NCBI GenBank assembly: GCA_947494095.1
Contig: CANLTI010000013.1
Location: 20,458 to 84,457, forward strand
Length of the DNA: 64,000 nucleotides
Origin: an uncultured Pseudomonadales bacterium
GTDB taxonomy: Bacteria > Pseudomonadota > Gammaproteobacteria > Pseudomonadales > Cellvibrionaceae
Direction of reading: 5' to 3'
Position numbers and translations under genes: made by a program. Position 1 is the stretch's first letter. Each line of letters opens with the position of its first letter. A model generated the notes under the pieces. That model was given only the letters and a program-made list of their open reading frames with translations. It had not been told where the DNA came from and ran no database searches. This document shows, piece after piece, positions 17,728-29,204 of the stretch.

Positions 17728-18573
17728 TCACATACTTAGCTGATTTAATATTCTTGGGATATCTGAATATTCTTTATACCAGACAGGATCAACACCAACA
17801 CTTCGTAAACGCCTTGTTTCTTTAATTGATTCATCCTGACCAACTTGCTTAATAAGTGCATAGTGCCAATTCCAGACGCCTATCTTTCGAGCTTCTTTCA
17901 GTAACCGCATAATATTTGGATCAGTCATGGACATACCAATAAACAATACTGTTTTTGTCATCAACATAGACAGCTGGATTAAATTTGTCAAACAATAATG
18001 ATCGAGATAAAGACTATCATAATCTGATTTAGATAAAATAATCTTACTCGCTTTTTGCTCACTCTCTGTATCGAACCGCCCCAGATATCCGTGCGGATGG
18101 AATACTGTTGTGCGATCATTATTTAAATTAAACTTTTCACCATTTAGAACAATACTATGTTCAATACATTCAGCTTGAAAAATCTCTTCTAAAATATCAT
18201 CAAAGTTAAAGCAAACAATATTTTTAATACCGGAATGCGCAACAGCTAAAGCACTATCACTAACTTGCAGTCCGTGCCCATACAAACAATCTGCGACAAC
18301 TGCATTAAATCTACCCCCAAGTAATTTTCGTGCTACATTTGCAATGTCATCACTTTCATAAAGATGTACTCCATTACTTTCGATTACTGATTTTAATGTT
18401 TCGAGTAAGCTATCCCAGTCAGGCAAGCCACAACTTACAGATATACCAGCCCCTAAAAAAATAGACAGCTTCTCTTTTCTATTTAATCCCTTTAAATGGG
18501 GGACTTGCTTTTCAATAGAGTAAGGCTGGACTTTCTTCGCTTTCTTATTTTTGTTATTCTTATTCGATCTCAC
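17728..18573 (-). CDS. stand-alone SIR2-like domain protein
   Basis: 281 residues, soluble, with a lysine/asparagine-rich N-terminus (1-20). NAD-binding motif GAGISVSCGLPDW at 41-53, the FNFDD block (122-126) corresponding to the conserved Asn-Asp of sirtuins, HPHG with the candidate catalytic His (159-162), KSDYDSLY, and IGMSMTDPN near the C-terminus. These are the blocks of the SIR2_2/SIR2-like family, many of which hydrolyse NAD in phage-defence systems. No partner (HerA, Argonaute, STAND, TIR) is adjacent, so a defence role is only possible. Lower GC and isolated position between repeats suggest acquisition. Confidence 0.75.
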   Translation of the reverse strand: MRSNKNNKNKKAKKVQPYSIEKQVPHLKGLNRKEKLSIFLGAGISVSCGLPDWDSLLETLKSVIESNGVHLYESDDIANVARKLLGGRFNAVVADCLYGHGLQVSDSALAVAHSGIKNIVCFNFDDILEEIFQAECIEHSIVLNGEKFNLNNDRTTVFHPHGYLGRFDTESEQKASKIILSKSDYDSLYLDHYCLTNLIQLSMLMTKTVLFIGMSMTDPNIMRLLKEARKIGVWNWHYALIKQVGQDESIKETRRLRSVGVDPVWYKEYSDIPRILNQLSM

Positions 18574-19272
18574 ATACTACCCATATTTGATGTGACAGCT
18601 AACAGTTTATTAGCTGAAACTTAGGCCACACTAACACCCGCCTAATTGTAAATCCGTAAACACCACACTCCAAAACGCTAAAGCAAAAAGGCACCACGCC
18701 AACCTACCTTATTACACGTTTTTCACAAGTCAGGCCCCAATAACCTAAAAAATTAAATATACTTAATTTCACCTAAAGGCTAAAACATAAACCCAACCAC
18801 CCCAAAATTCAATTAACTTATTATATTATTTAGAAATTTAAAACACGCCCCACTCACGCATATTGATGAACATAAAAAGCCATACCCACCACGCACATAA
18901 CAAGGCACAAACACCGGCAAATGTAGCCTTTAACGTGAGATTGATTCGGCCTTGTTAGGCAAGCGCTTAGCGCCAGGCCCTTGGTACTAGGCGAATACAC
19001 GACAGGCCAGCCGAGCAACACCCTCAAGATGCCCTGCCCTAATAGTCAAAACTACCAACATCAAAACGCCCAAAAAAACTGCCCACAACGTGTGTTTTGC
19101 TATGCTAAATCATGCTTACAGACCCGAGGGTTGCACGCCAAGTATGGCGCATGTTACACCGTAAACTGAGAAACGATATCTTTCGACTGGCGCATTAGCC
19201 TGTAAAACTGATGCGGGTTTTGCACTCGATCACTTTACAGATTGACCTTAAATAATTAGATGATGAACTAAA
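18574..19272. other. AT-rich intergenic region between SIR2 gene and pckA
   Basis: About 700 bases with no believable gene (a 62-codon frame at 18981 lacks a ribosome site). It should contain the SIR2 promoter on the minus strand and the pckA promoter on the plus strand. An inverted repeat AGCTAA/TTAGCT lies just upstream of the SIR2 gene (about 18598-18616). I see no tRNA, terminator or insertion sequence. Confidence 0.5.
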
Positions 19273-20880
19273 ATGAATAAGAATATTGATTTATCACAGT
19301 ACGGTATTACCAACGCTGATCACGTTATTTACAACCCTTCCTATGACCTGCTTTTTAAAGAAGAGACAGACCCCGCACTACAGGGCTATGAAAAAGGCAC
19401 TGTCACATCACTAGGCGCTATTAATGTGAGCACCGGCATATTTACAGGCCGCTCGCCCAAAGACAAATTTATCGTAGAAGATGATATCAGCAAAGAGACT
19501 ATTTGGTGGCACACGGCTGCAACACCTAATGACAACAAACCTATATCGCCCGCTATTTGGCACGACCTTAAAAGCTTGGTAAGTAAGCAACTATCAGGTA
19601 AAAAGTTATTTGTGGTCGATACCTTTTGTGGCGCCAACGATACCGTGCGCCTTAAAGTGCGCTTTATTACAGAGGTTGCCTGGCAGGCGCATTTTGTTAA
19701 AAACATGTTTATACGCCCAACCGATGCCGAGCTAGAGCACTATGGCGAGCCTGACTTTGTAGTGATGAACGGCTCAAAAACCTCTAACCCCAATTGGCAA
19801 AAACAAGGATTAAACTCTGAAGTATTTACTGTTTTTAACCTAACCGAAAAAATGCAAATTATTGGTGGCACCTGGTATGGCGGCGAAATGAAAAAAGGCC
19901 TATTCGCCATGATGAACTATTACTTACCGCGCCAAGGTATGGCCTCTATGCATTGCTCGGCGAATGTTGGGCAGCAAGGTGACGTGGCTATATTTTTTGG
20001 TTTATCGGGCACCGGCAAAACAACACTATCAACCGACCCTAAACGGCAACTGATTGGCGATGATGAACATGGTTGGGATGATGATGGGATTTTTAATTTT
20101 GAAGGCGGATGCTACGCCAAAACTATCGACCTTGATAAAGACAGTGAACCCGATATTTACAATGCCATAAAACGCGATGCACTACTTGAAAACGTCACTA
20201 TTGATGCCGAGGGGAATCCTGATTTTACCGATGGTTCGGTCACGCAAAATACGCGCGTCTCTTACCCGCTCAACCATATTAATAATATTGTTAAACCGGT
20301 CTCCAAGGCTGGGCACGCCAAAAAAGTCATCTTTTTAACCGCCGATGCTTTTGGTGTATTACCACCTGTATCTAAGTTAACCGATGCGCAAACAAAGTAT
20401 CACTTTTTATCGGGCTTTACCGCCAAACTGGCAGGTACTGAACGCGGCATTACCGAGCCTGTGCCTACTTTTTCTTCTTGCTTTGGCAAAGCGTTTTTAA
20501 CCTTACACCCCACCCAATATGCCAAAGTACTGGTTGAGCGCATGAATGCCGCAGGCGCTGAGGCCTACTTGGTCAACACTGGCTGGAATGGCAGCGGCAA
20601 ACGCATTTCAATTAAAGATACCCGGGCCATTATCGATGCCATACTCGATGGCTCTCTCGATCGCGCACCCACCACCTACATTCCTATTTTTGACTTAGAA
20701 GTGCCCACCGCTTTGGCCGGTTGCGATAGCGCTATTTTAGACCCCAGAAACACTTACGCCGACAAAGCGCTATGGCAATCTAAAGCCGAAAAGTTAGCCG
20801 ATTTATTTATCGATAACTTTGTACAATTTACCGATAACGCAGAAGGCCAATCACTGGTCGCCGCTGGCCCACAAAAGTAA
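19273..20880 (+). CDS. pckA: phosphoenolpyruvate carboxykinase (ATP)
   Basis: 535 residues, typical of the ATP-dependent family. It converts oxaloacetate plus ATP to phosphoenolpyruvate, CO2 and ADP, the first committed step of gluconeogenesis. Visible motifs: substrate-binding TGRSPKDKF, the P-loop [11 protein letters not shown], the metal/ATP block DDEHGWDD and [12 protein letters not shown]. The gene stands alone, with a bidirectional terminator after it and a long leader region before it. The ribosome site before the ATG is weak. Confidence 0.97.
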   Translation: MNKNIDLSQYGITNADHVIYNPSYDLLFKEETDPALQGYEKGTVTSLGAINVSTGIFTGRSPKDKFIVEDDISKETIWWHTAATPNDNKPISPAIWHDLKSLVSKQLSGKKLFVVDTFCGANDTVRLKVRFITEVAWQAHFVKNMFIRPTDAELEHYGEPDFVVMNGSKTSNPNWQKQGLNSEVFTVFNLTEKMQIIGGTWYGGEMKKGLFAMMNYYLPRQGMASMHCSANVGQQGDVAIFFGLSGTGKTTLSTDPKRQLIGDDEHGWDDDGIFNFEGGCYAKTIDLDKDSEPDIYNAIKRDALLENVTIDAEGNPDFTDGSVTQNTRVSYPLNHINNIVKPVSKAGHAKKVIFLTADAFGVLPPVSKLTDAQTKYHFLSGFTAKLAGTERGITEPVPTFSSCFGKAFLTLHPTQYAKVLVERMNAAGAEAYLVNTGWNGSGKRISIKDTRAIIDAILDGSLDRAPTTYIPIFDLEVPTALAGCDSAILDPRNTYADKALWQSKAEKLADLFIDNFVQFTDNAEGQSLVAAGPQK

Positions 20881-20985
20881 TCAGCGGGTTTATGAATAGC
20901 GCTAAGTGCTTGCTGCGCTTAGTGCTCGCAAGGCCGAGGTAATGGCCTTCTAAATTTGAGTGCATTGCCCGTTAACTGCACCCAC

Positions 20986-21015
20986 AAAAAAAGCCGAGCA
21001 ATAGCTCGGCTTTTT
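20986..21015. terminator. bidirectional rho-independent terminator (pckA / purA)
   Basis: AGCCGAGC and GCTCGGCT form an 8-bp stem with the loop AATA, flanked by seven As on the left and five Ts on the right, so it can end transcription from pckA (plus) and purA (minus), whose genes converge here. Confidence 0.92.
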
Positions 21016-21038
21016 AAACACTCTGATAAAGCTACCTA

Positions 21039-22334
<1,296 letters not shown>

Positions 22335-22427
22335 TTAATACTGCGCTCTGTTTGTCTGTGAAAATTATGAGTGGCTCACTTTAAAAATTAAAGCTAGCCA
22401 CTACCAGTCTTACGAAAACTCAACAAA

Positions 22428-22449
22428 CGGCAACCCTTACGGGTTACCG
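22428..22449 (-). terminator. small hairpin between hisZ and purA
   Basis: CGGCAACCC and GGGTTACCG pair with one mismatch around a 4-base loop, starting 12 bases after the hisZ stop. On the minus strand it is followed only by a short T-rich stretch, so it may be a leaky terminator or an mRNA-processing hairpin that tunes purA expression. Confidence 0.4.
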
Positions 22450-22461
22450 CTATTCAAAAAT

Positions 22462-23643
22462 TTAAAGATCTTCTAATTCAAATGCACCACCGCGCTCGAC
22501 CAAAATACGGTCACACACTTGATAGTCATTGGGTTGTGTTTGCCCAGTTGCGCCGCATACTACGCGCTCGCCTTGGCTGCGCAATGCCTCTACGGCTTGC
22601 CACTGTGCCGGGTGCGTAGAATGCACGGCAAAAATACCCTGTGGTAAATCACACGAGGGTTGTGCCAAGCGCTTTAAGGCTACTAAATTGGCATTAAAGC
22701 CTGTCGCTGAACGTGCGCGACCAAATACTTCGCCAATATGGTCGTAGCGGCCACCGGTTGCAATGGCTTCGCCGGCACCAGCAGAAAATGCCGCAAAAAC
22801 AATCCCTGTGTGATAGTGATAGCCACGCAATTCACTCAAGTCAAAATATAAATGCGCTTGCGGATAACGCTCGCCCAAGGTTTCGGCCAAAATAATGAGC
22901 TCGTCTAGCGCCTTGCGGACACTTGTTGGTGCATCGGCAAACGCCTCTTTGGCGGTCGCTAACACACTGGCTGAGCCCGCTAATTTAGGCAGCGCTTTTA
23001 GCCACGGTGCCGCCGGGCTAGCCGCCAAGTTAGCATCAACCCAGCGCGTAATATCGGCCATGGCTTTGGCTTGCAATAAATCAAAAAATTCTTTTTCTTG
23101 GGCAGTACTTAAAGCGGCCTCGGCAGCCAGCGCACGAAAAATACCCACGTGGCCTAGGTCAATATGCAAATCGGCGAGGTCGGCCTCTTTGAGTGTGCTG
23201 AGTAATAACGACACCACTTCGATATCGGCCTCTAGGCTATTATCACCAAACAACTCAACACCTACTTGCAGCGGGTTGCGGCTGGCCAATGCGCTTTTGG
23301 GGCGCGTGTATAAAACATGGCCGGCATAGCACAAGCGGTTAATCCCATCGCGGCGCAAGCTATGGGCATCAATACGCGCCGCCTGCGGGGTGATGTCGGC
23401 TCGAATACCTAACGAGCGACCGCTGAGCTGATCGGTCACTTTAAATGTTTGCAAGTCTAGGTCTTGCCCTAAACCAATTAATAGCGAATCGGTAAATTCA
23501 GCCATTGAAGGAATAATCAGATCGTAACCCCAACGCTGGAACAAATCGAGAACGCGCCGGCGCAAGGCCTCTATGTGATGCGCCTCTTCGGGGAGTATTT
23601 CTTCTATGCCGTCAGGCAACATCCAGCGATCGACTTGAGTCAT
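22462..23643 (-). CDS. hisZ: ATP phosphoribosyltransferase regulatory subunit
   Basis: 393 residues. HisZ is a histidyl-tRNA synthetase paralogue that lacks aminoacylation activity and is required by the short form of HisG for the first step of histidine synthesis. The class II core is visible (RWMLPDGIEEILPEEA at the start, RADITPQAAR as motif 2-like, ATGGRYDHIGEVFGRARSATGF near the end). The C-terminal anticodon-binding domain of true HisRS is replaced by a short Rossmann-like tail. The context between the hfl genes and purA is the standard location in this group. Confidence 0.95.
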   Translation of the reverse strand: MTQVDRWMLPDGIEEILPEEAHHIEALRRRVLDLFQRWGYDLIIPSMAEFTDSLLIGLGQDLDLQTFKVTDQLSGRSLGIRADITPQAARIDAHSLRRDGINRLCYAGHVLYTRPKSALASRNPLQVGVELFGDNSLEADIEVVSLLLSTLKEADLADLHIDLGHVGIFRALAAEAALSTAQEKEFFDLLQAKAMADITRWVDANLAASPAAPWLKALPKLAGSASVLATAKEAFADAPTSVRKALDELIILAETLGERYPQAHLYFDLSELRGYHYHTGIVFAAFSAGAGEAIATGGRYDHIGEVFGRARSATGFNANLVALKRLAQPSCDLPQGIFAVHSTHPAQWQAVEALRSQGERVVCGATGQTQPNDYQVCDRILVERGGAFELEDL

Positions 23644-23757
23644 GTTGTATGTTCTTGTGGTTAAAAATTTTAAAGTTAATGTCGGTGCTTGCTTGTATCG
23701 CGCATTTGTTCAGCGCTTAGTGCCATAGCCCAACATTTCGTTAATCAAACCCAGCGC

Positions 23758-23943
23758 TTAATTAATTAAAAATAAAGCACCTGCACCGATCAGCATACTC
23801 GCAAGCCCAATCACTCGCAGCTGCTTGTCGCTAATCGCCGCTAACTGCGCCACCAGTTTACGCCAACGCCCAGGGTTTAAAAAAGGCACAATGCCTTCCA
23901 GTATTAATACTAGGCATACCGCCTGTAAAAATGTATCGAGCAT
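23758..23943 (-). CDS. yjeT: DUF2065 small inner-membrane protein (YjeT-like)
   Basis: 61 residues with two hydrophobic helices (about 5-24 and 43-60) separated by NPGRWRKLVAQLAAISDKQL, the DUF2065 pattern. It occurs next to hflC in many Gammaproteobacteria and is presumed to be linked to the HflKC/FtsH membrane complex, but its role is not established. Here it lies after the hflC terminator, 115 bases before hisZ. Confidence 0.9.
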   Translation of the reverse strand: MLDTFLQAVCLVLILEGIVPFLNPGRWRKLVAQLAAISDKQLRVIGLASMLIGAGALFLIN

Positions 23944-24047
23944 ATTAATCTCACGCCCCTGATGTAAGCCTAGATGTACCGCTAGATGTGCAGCCTAAAT
24001 GTCTTCGCTTGCACTCGCTAAAAGGCAGCGCGGCCATATTTCTGGCA

Positions 24048-24076
24048 CAAAAAAACCGAGCCTTGCGAGCTCGGTT
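24048..24076 (-). terminator. rho-independent terminator after hflC
   Basis: On the minus strand AACCGAGC and GCTCGGTT form an 8-bp stem with a 7-base loop followed directly by a run of Ts (A-run 24048-24055 on the plus strand). It ends the mutL...hflC transcript about 125 bases after hflC. Confidence 0.88.
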
Positions 24077-24201
24077 GCGGCATTTTAGCACCCTTTACGG
24101 CGGGTAAAAATGCTTTAGGCGAAAAAAACAACGATTACGACTAATAACCTCAGATTATTTATGTCATCGCCGCTTATAAAGCACACACTAAGGCGCAATT
24201 A

Positions 24202-25086
24202 TTACTGCGCGGGCAACTCGCCGGTTGACGATTTAAAGTAACGGAAGAAGTCACTCTTAGGGTCGATCAGCATCATGTCTTGCTTGTGTGCAAAGGCGCT
24301 GCGGTAAGCTTGCAAGCTGCGTACAAACGCATAAAACTCAGGGTCTTGATTGTACGCTTTGGCATAGGTATCGGCCGCTAACGCATCACCTTCACCGCGC
24401 AGTTTTTCGGAGTCGCGATAACCTTCGGCTAACTCAACCGTGGCGCTACGGTCGGCGGCGGCACGAATGATTTCAGCTTGCTTCTGGCCTAGTGCCCGGT
24501 GCTCGTTCGCTTCACGCTCACGCTCAGCTTGCATGCGGCGATAAACCGGCTCGCTCACTTCTTTAGGTAAGTCGATACGCTTGACGCGTACATCCACTAC
24601 CTGAATACCCAACGAGGTATCCGAAAATTTATTAAGCTCGCTTTTAATCGCTTCCATTAGCTCATCGCGCTGCCCACTCACCACCTCTTGCAAACTGCGT
24701 AAAGCAAATTGGTTGCGTAGCTCTTCGTTAATACGCTGGCTTAATAAGCTGCGGGCGCGGTCAATTTCGCCATTAGTGGCGGTGTAGAACTTTTTAACAT
24801 CAACAATACGCCATTTAGCGAATGAGTCGACTTCCATGCTCTTTTTCTCGAGTGTCAAAAAGCGTTCAGAAGGCGCATCTAACGTTAAAATACGCGCATC
24901 AAACTTTTTGACCGAGTCAATAAAAGGCGCTTTTACGTGTAAACCGTGAGCAACATCGTCGTTGTTAACACGGCCTAAACGCAGCTCTACCGCGCGTTCA
25001 AATTCATTCACAATATATAATGAGTTGGCACCCACAATGAGTGTCACCAGCGCAATAATTAGCGCAAACATAGACTTACCAGACAT
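24202..25086 (-). CDS. hflC: HflC, SPFH-family modulator of FtsH protease
   Basis: 294 residues. One N-terminal membrane anchor (about 5-22) followed by an SPFH/band-7 domain (FERAVELRLGRVN, LDAPSERFLTLEKKSMEVD) and a helical region rich in Ala/Glu (EREREANEHRALGQKQAEII). With HflK it forms the large periplasmic cage around the FtsH protease. Its start codon overlaps the hflK stop by one base, ensuring coupled translation. Confidence 0.95.
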   Translation of the reverse strand: MSGKSMFALIIALVTLIVGANSLYIVNEFERAVELRLGRVNNDDVAHGLHVKAPFIDSVKKFDARILTLDAPSERFLTLEKKSMEVDSFAKWRIVDVKKFYTATNGEIDRARSLLSQRINEELRNQFALRSLQEVVSGQRDELMEAIKSELNKFSDTSLGIQVVDVRVKRIDLPKEVSEPVYRRMQAEREREANEHRALGQKQAEIIRAAADRSATVELAEGYRDSEKLRGEGDALAADTYAKAYNQDPEFYAFVRSLQAYRSAFAHKQDMMLIDPKSDFFRYFKSSTGELPAQ

Positions 25087-26309
25087 TAGCGACCACTCCT
25101 GCGGCTAGTTGGATCGGGAAGATCATTTAAAATTTCACTTTTAATATGATTGGTGAGTTGCTCGATTTCTTGGCGCGTAAAGCCACGACGACCTTCGGTG
25201 GCAGCTATATTGCTCGATTCCATCAATTTATCGAGTGGTACATACATCATATTGTTACCGCCCTCGACATCGACCATCACCTTACTGCTCTTCTCCATCA
25301 CTTCTTGTACGGTTTCTAGGTACAAACGTTGACGCGTCACTTCGGGCGCTTTTTTGTACTCGGCAAGCAATAATTCAAAGCGGTTGGCCTCACCTTCAGC
25401 GCGAGCAATCACTTCATCTTTGTAAGCGCGGGCCGCTTCAATCATACGGGCAGACTCACCTTCGGCTTGAGGTACAACGCCGTTAGCATAAGATTGAGCT
25501 TCGTTTTGGAAGCGTTCTTCATCTTCACGGGCTTTAATCACGTCATCAAAGGCGCCTTGCACTTGCTTGGGCGGGTTAGAGTCTTCGATGTTGACTTTGT
25601 CGACCAAAATACCGGTTGTATAAGCATTAAGATACTCTTGTAAACGGCTTCGCACTTCGATGGCAATAGCCGCACGGCCTTCGGTTAACACATCATGCAT
25701 TAACGCCGAGCCCACCACATGACGCAGTGCACTGTTAGCGGCCTGCTGAAGGCTGTCGATCGGTGATTTTACGCGTAAAATAAAGTCTTCTGCACTATCA
25801 ATACTGTATTGCACTGACAGCTTAATATCGACGATATTTAAGTCTTTGGTGAGCATTTCTTCTTGGGTGCTCCACAAGCGCACGCGAGTTACGTTTTCGG
25901 TAAAAACCTTGTCAATTAACGGCGGGTTCCAGCGCAAGCCAGGCCCTTTGGTTTCAATATACGAGCCAAAGCGTAAAACAACCGCACGCTCTTGCTCGTT
26001 GACCACACCAAAGCCTTTGCCTATAAATGCAACCACAACAACCACAGCCACCAAAATCATCATAGGCACTAAAGGCAAGCCGCCGTTACTGTTAGAGCCG
26101 CCTCCGCCGCTACCGCGGTTGCCGCCGCCTTTTTTACCTGTAAGGGCGCCAAAAAGGTTGCGCACTATCTCATCGAAGTCGGGTGGGCCGTCGCTATTAT
26201 TGTTGTTATTGCGGTTGCCCCAAGGGTCTTTATTGCCCTTGTTGCCACCATCATTGTTGCCGTCATTACCAGAGCTTCCTCCGGAATTCCCCGGTTCATT
26301 CCAGGCCAT
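25086..26309 (-). CDS. hflK: HflK, SPFH-family modulator of FtsH protease
   Basis: 407 residues. The first 70 residues are an unusually Gly/Asn-rich low-complexity cytoplasmic tail (NSGGSSGNDGNNDGGNKGNK), then one membrane helix (about 78-98, LVPMMILVAVVVVVAFIGKG), then the SPFH domain (VNEQERAVVLRFGSYIET) and the long helical segment. It partners with HflC in the FtsH-HflKC complex. A good ribosome site (CGGAGAA) precedes the ATG. Confidence 0.95.
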   Translation of the reverse strand: MAWNEPGNSGGSSGNDGNNDGGNKGNKDPWGNRNNNNNSDGPPDFDEIVRNLFGALTGKKGGGNRGSGGGGSNSNGGLPLVPMMILVAVVVVVAFIGKGFGVVNEQERAVVLRFGSYIETKGPGLRWNPPLIDKVFTENVTRVRLWSTQEEMLTKDLNIVDIKLSVQYSIDSAEDFILRVKSPIDSLQQAANSALRHVVGSALMHDVLTEGRAAIAIEVRSRLQEYLNAYTTGILVDKVNIEDSNPPKQVQGAFDDVIKAREDEERFQNEAQSYANGVVPQAEGESARMIEAARAYKDEVIARAEGEANRFELLLAEYKKAPEVTRQRLYLETVQEVMEKSSKVMVDVEGGNNMMYVPLDKLMESSNIAATEGRRGFTRQEIEQLTNHIKSEILNDLPDPTSRRSGR

Positions 26310-26439
26310 AATGTTCTCCGTTATGAGATCAGATTAAAATGAGTTATTCGTTATACACTATCGCTCGCTCAGTGTTGTTATACATTTTGTATTATTCACG
26401 GAGCGTGATAAAAAGCTTTTTTATTTCTCTTTGCCTTTC

Positions 26440-27765
26440 TCAAATTGTAGCGCTTTTAGAGGTTACAGTACTCATCGGCAGCCAGCCTATGTATTCGAGA
26501 GTCGTAGCTTCTGCCGCCAGAATACGGCTGAAATCAACCTCTGGCAATCGCAGCTCTAGCGCGCAGCGACCATCGTCTAAATATTGTTCATCTAATACGG
26601 CATTAGCGCGGTGAAAGCGTGCTCGCAGGCTGCCCATTGTGGGGGTTAAATACACATGCCCATGACACATGCTAGTGCCCACGAGCTCACTAATGGCTTG
26701 CTCTAGTAATGCAAGCCCTTGCTTTTTATGGGCACTTAACCATACCGCGACAGGCACACCTTGATCATTACGATCCAAGCGCGGTTCCATATCACTCAGT
26801 AAATCTATTTTGTTATACACCAATAACTGAGGAATTTCATTGGCGCCAATTTCCTCTAAGACCTTTTGCACCTCATCAATATTGCGTAAACGCTCGGCAT
26901 CGGCGGCATCAATAATATGCAACAGCAAGTCAGCACTGGCTGCTTCCTCGAGTGTTGCTCTAAAGGCTTCAACGAGTTTGTGCGGTAAGCGACTAATAAA
27001 GCCTACCGTATCGGCTAATATTACCGCGCCCACATCGTCTAGCTCTACCCGTCGCATAGTCGGGTCGAGCGTAGCAAATAATTGGTTTTCGGCGTAAACA
27101 TCAGAGCCCGTAATGGCGTTAAATAATGTCGACTTGCCGGCGTTGGTATAACCCACCAGCGACACCACCGGAATATCGGCCCGCGTCCGCGAGCGACGGC
27201 CTTGATCGCGCTGGCGGCGCACCTTTTCTAGCCTAGCTTGAATACTTTTAATACGCTCACGCAGTAAACGGCGATCGGTTTCGAGCTGGGTTTCCCCTGG
27301 CCCACGCATGCCAATACCGCCTTTTTGGCGCTCAAGGTGCGTCCAGCCGCGAATTAAGCGGGTTGCCACATGCTGTAATTGGGCTAGCTCAACTTGCAAT
27401 TTACCTTCGTGGGTACGTGCGCGCTGCGCAAAGATATCCAAAATGAGTGAGGTGCGATCAAGTACACGGCACTGCAACACAGCCTCTAAGTTTCGCTCTT
27501 GGCTAGGGCGTAATGTGTGATTAAAAATAACCAGCTCAGCTTCGTGCTCTTGCACTAAGGCTTTTAATTCATCGAGTTTACCGGTACCCACAAAATAACG
27601 CGCAGTTGGCGTAGAGCGGGCGCCAGTTAACATTGCCACTGGGTCAGCCCCAGCAGACAATGCTAACTCTTCAAATTCTCGTGGATCGCTGGTGCCTCTT
27701 TCTTCATAGATATCGATGTGAACTAGAATAGCTAGCTCACCCGATTTAGGACGATCAAAGAACAA
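26440..27765 (-). CDS. hflX: ribosome-associated GTPase HflX
   Basis: 441 residues. The N-terminal HflX domain carries the glycine-rich segment GGIGMRGPGETQLETDRRLL; the GTPase domain has G1 GYTNAGKST, G2/G3 region DPTMRR and DTVGFI, and G4 NKID. HflX splits stalled or heat-damaged ribosomes. It begins 11 bases after the hfq stop, inside the mutL-miaA-hfq-hflX-hflK-hflC series. Confidence 0.96.
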   Translation of the reverse strand: MFFDRPKSGELAILVHIDIYEERGTSDPREFEELALSAGADPVAMLTGARSTPTARYFVGTGKLDELKALVQEHEAELVIFNHTLRPSQERNLEAVLQCRVLDRTSLILDIFAQRARTHEGKLQVELAQLQHVATRLIRGWTHLERQKGGIGMRGPGETQLETDRRLLRERIKSIQARLEKVRRQRDQGRRSRTRADIPVVSLVGYTNAGKSTLFNAITGSDVYAENQLFATLDPTMRRVELDDVGAVILADTVGFISRLPHKLVEAFRATLEEAASADLLLHIIDAADAERLRNIDEVQKVLEEIGANEIPQLLVYNKIDLLSDMEPRLDRNDQGVPVAVWLSAHKKQGLALLEQAISELVGTSMCHGHVYLTPTMGSLRARFHRANAVLDEQYLDDGRCALELRLPEVDFSRILAAEATTLEYIGWLPMSTVTSKSATI

Positions 27766-27776
27766 TACAGACCTCG

Positions 27777-28034
27777 TTATTCAGCCTCAAAGTTCTCTTC
27801 AGGCGCATCAGGGTTAATCATAGGCACGCGTACTGGGCGCGAAGGCACAACAGTCGATATCGCATGCTTGTAAACCATTTGGCTTACGGTGTTTTTAAGT
27901 AATACTACAAACTGATCAAAAGACTCCACTTGGCCTTGCAGCTTAATACCATTAACCAAGTAAATGGAAACCGGCACACGCTCTTTGCGCAGAATATTGA
28001 GATAAGGGTCTTGTAGACTATGCCCTTTTGACAT
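27777..28034 (-). CDS. hfq: RNA chaperone Hfq
   Basis: 85 residues. The Sm1 motif region ([36 protein letters not shown]) and Sm2 ([12 protein letters not shown]) are complete. The C-terminal tail is short and acidic, as in pseudomonads, compared with the longer tail of enteric Hfq. It forms hexamers that pair small RNAs with mRNAs. It is flanked by miaA and hflX in the conserved order. Confidence 0.97.
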   Translation of the reverse strand: MSKGHSLQDPYLNILRKERVPVSIYLVNGIKLQGQVESFDQFVVLLKNTVSQMVYKHAISTVVPSRPVRVPMINPDAPEENFEAE

Positions 28035-28158
28035 AAGGCTCTCCTTGTAAGGATTTATAAAAATAATAAAAACAGATCGCTTTAGGCTTTTGGCCGCGTA
28101 AACCTGTAATAAGCTGCGTTCTCACCGACAAGCAGTGACGCATTAGGCACCATTTGTA

Positions 28159-29154
28159 TTATATGGTTCTAGCCGCCATAAGTTTCAAGGCTTTAGCTAA
28201 AATTTCATCACAACTTAACATTTGACCGGCGCTGTCCTGAGTATAGACCCAGCTCAAATCATGCCAGCCTCTTAACCAGGTTAGTTGTCGTTTTGCTAAT
28301 TGGCGCGTAGCTACGATGCCTTTTTCGAGAAAAGTTTCGTAGTCATATTGGCCGCTTAGGTGCTCCCAAGCCTGCCGATAACCTACAGCGCGCATCGATG
28401 GCGTGTCATAGGTTAGATCATCCCGCGCCATTAAGCCCTTCATTTCTTCTAAAAAGCCCAAATCGGCCATTTTATTAAAACGCAATGCGATACGCTGGTG
28501 CAAAATGGTACGCTCTTGCGGCGCAATGGCCATTTGCACCCAGTGATATTTACCTAGCAGGCCATTCCCCTCTAGCACCAAGCGGCCATCATTTTGCTCT
28601 GCTTGCAACTGGCTCATGGCTTTGCCCGAACACCGGTAAACCTCAAGCGCGCGGCTTATACGTTGCGAATGGTTAGGGTGGATGCGTGCGGCACACACAG
28701 GATCGGCTTTAGCTAGCACCGCGTGCACATAAGGCCAGCCATGCTCTAGCGCCAAGGCATTAATTTGGGCGCGCACTTTGGGGTCAGAGGCCGGCATATC
28801 CGACAACCCCTCAAGTAGCGCTTTAAAGTACAGCATTGAGCCACCCACCAATAAAGGGGTTTTGCCTTTGGCTAGAATGTCTTCGATATGCCACGCGGCA
28901 TCTTGACAAAAATCGGCGGCATTATAAGCCTCGCTCGGGTCGAGAATATCAATGAGCCTGTGCGGTGCACGCGCCAGCTCTGCGGCATTGGGTTTTGCCG
29001 AGCCGATATCCATACCGCGATATACAAGGGCCGAGTCCACGCTAATAATTTCGGCATTGGCATGCTCAACCAAGGCGATGGCTAAATCTGTTTTCCCGGC
29101 CGCCGTTGGCCCCATTAACGTTAGTACGCGCGGCTTTTGTCTTGCATCATTCAT
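28159..29154 (-). CDS. miaA: tRNA dimethylallyltransferase
   Basis: 331 residues. Adds a dimethylallyl group to A37 of tRNAs reading UNN codons. The P-loop GPTAAGKT, the following [18 protein letters not shown] and the segment [18 protein letters not shown] are the conserved MiaA blocks; the C-terminal [14 protein letters not shown] helix is present. It lies 50 bases after mutL on the same strand. Confidence 0.97.
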   Translation of the reverse strand: MNDARQKPRVLTLMGPTAAGKTDLAIALVEHANAEIISVDSALVYRGMDIGSAKPNAAELARAPHRLIDILDPSEAYNAADFCQDAAWHIEDILAKGKTPLLVGGSMLYFKALLEGLSDMPASDPKVRAQINALALEHGWPYVHAVLAKADPVCAARIHPNHSQRISRALEVYRCSGKAMSQLQAEQNDGRLVLEGNGLLGKYHWVQMAIAPQERTILHQRIALRFNKMADLGFLEEMKGLMARDDLTYDTPSMRAVGYRQAWEHLSGQYDYETFLEKGIVATRQLAKRQLTWLRGWHDLSWVYTQDSAGQMLSCDEILAKALKLMAARTI

Positions 29155-29204
29155 GTATTACATCACTCACAACCGGTTCCTCATCAAAGACTGCCCCATC
29201 ACAA

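Noticed and set aside
17728..18573. A complete defence island around the SIR2 gene
   Set aside because: No HerA, Argonaute, STAND, restriction or toxin-antitoxin gene lies within the window near it; only the single SIR2 gene can be supported.
18981..19169. 62-codon plus-strand frame upstream of pckA
   Set aside because: No ribosome site and low-complexity polar product; probably leader DNA.
25846..26337. Long plus-strand frame opposite hflK (163 codons)
   Set aside because: Shadow of the Gly/Asn-rich hflK 5' region; its Pro/Leu-rich product is the complement of those codons.
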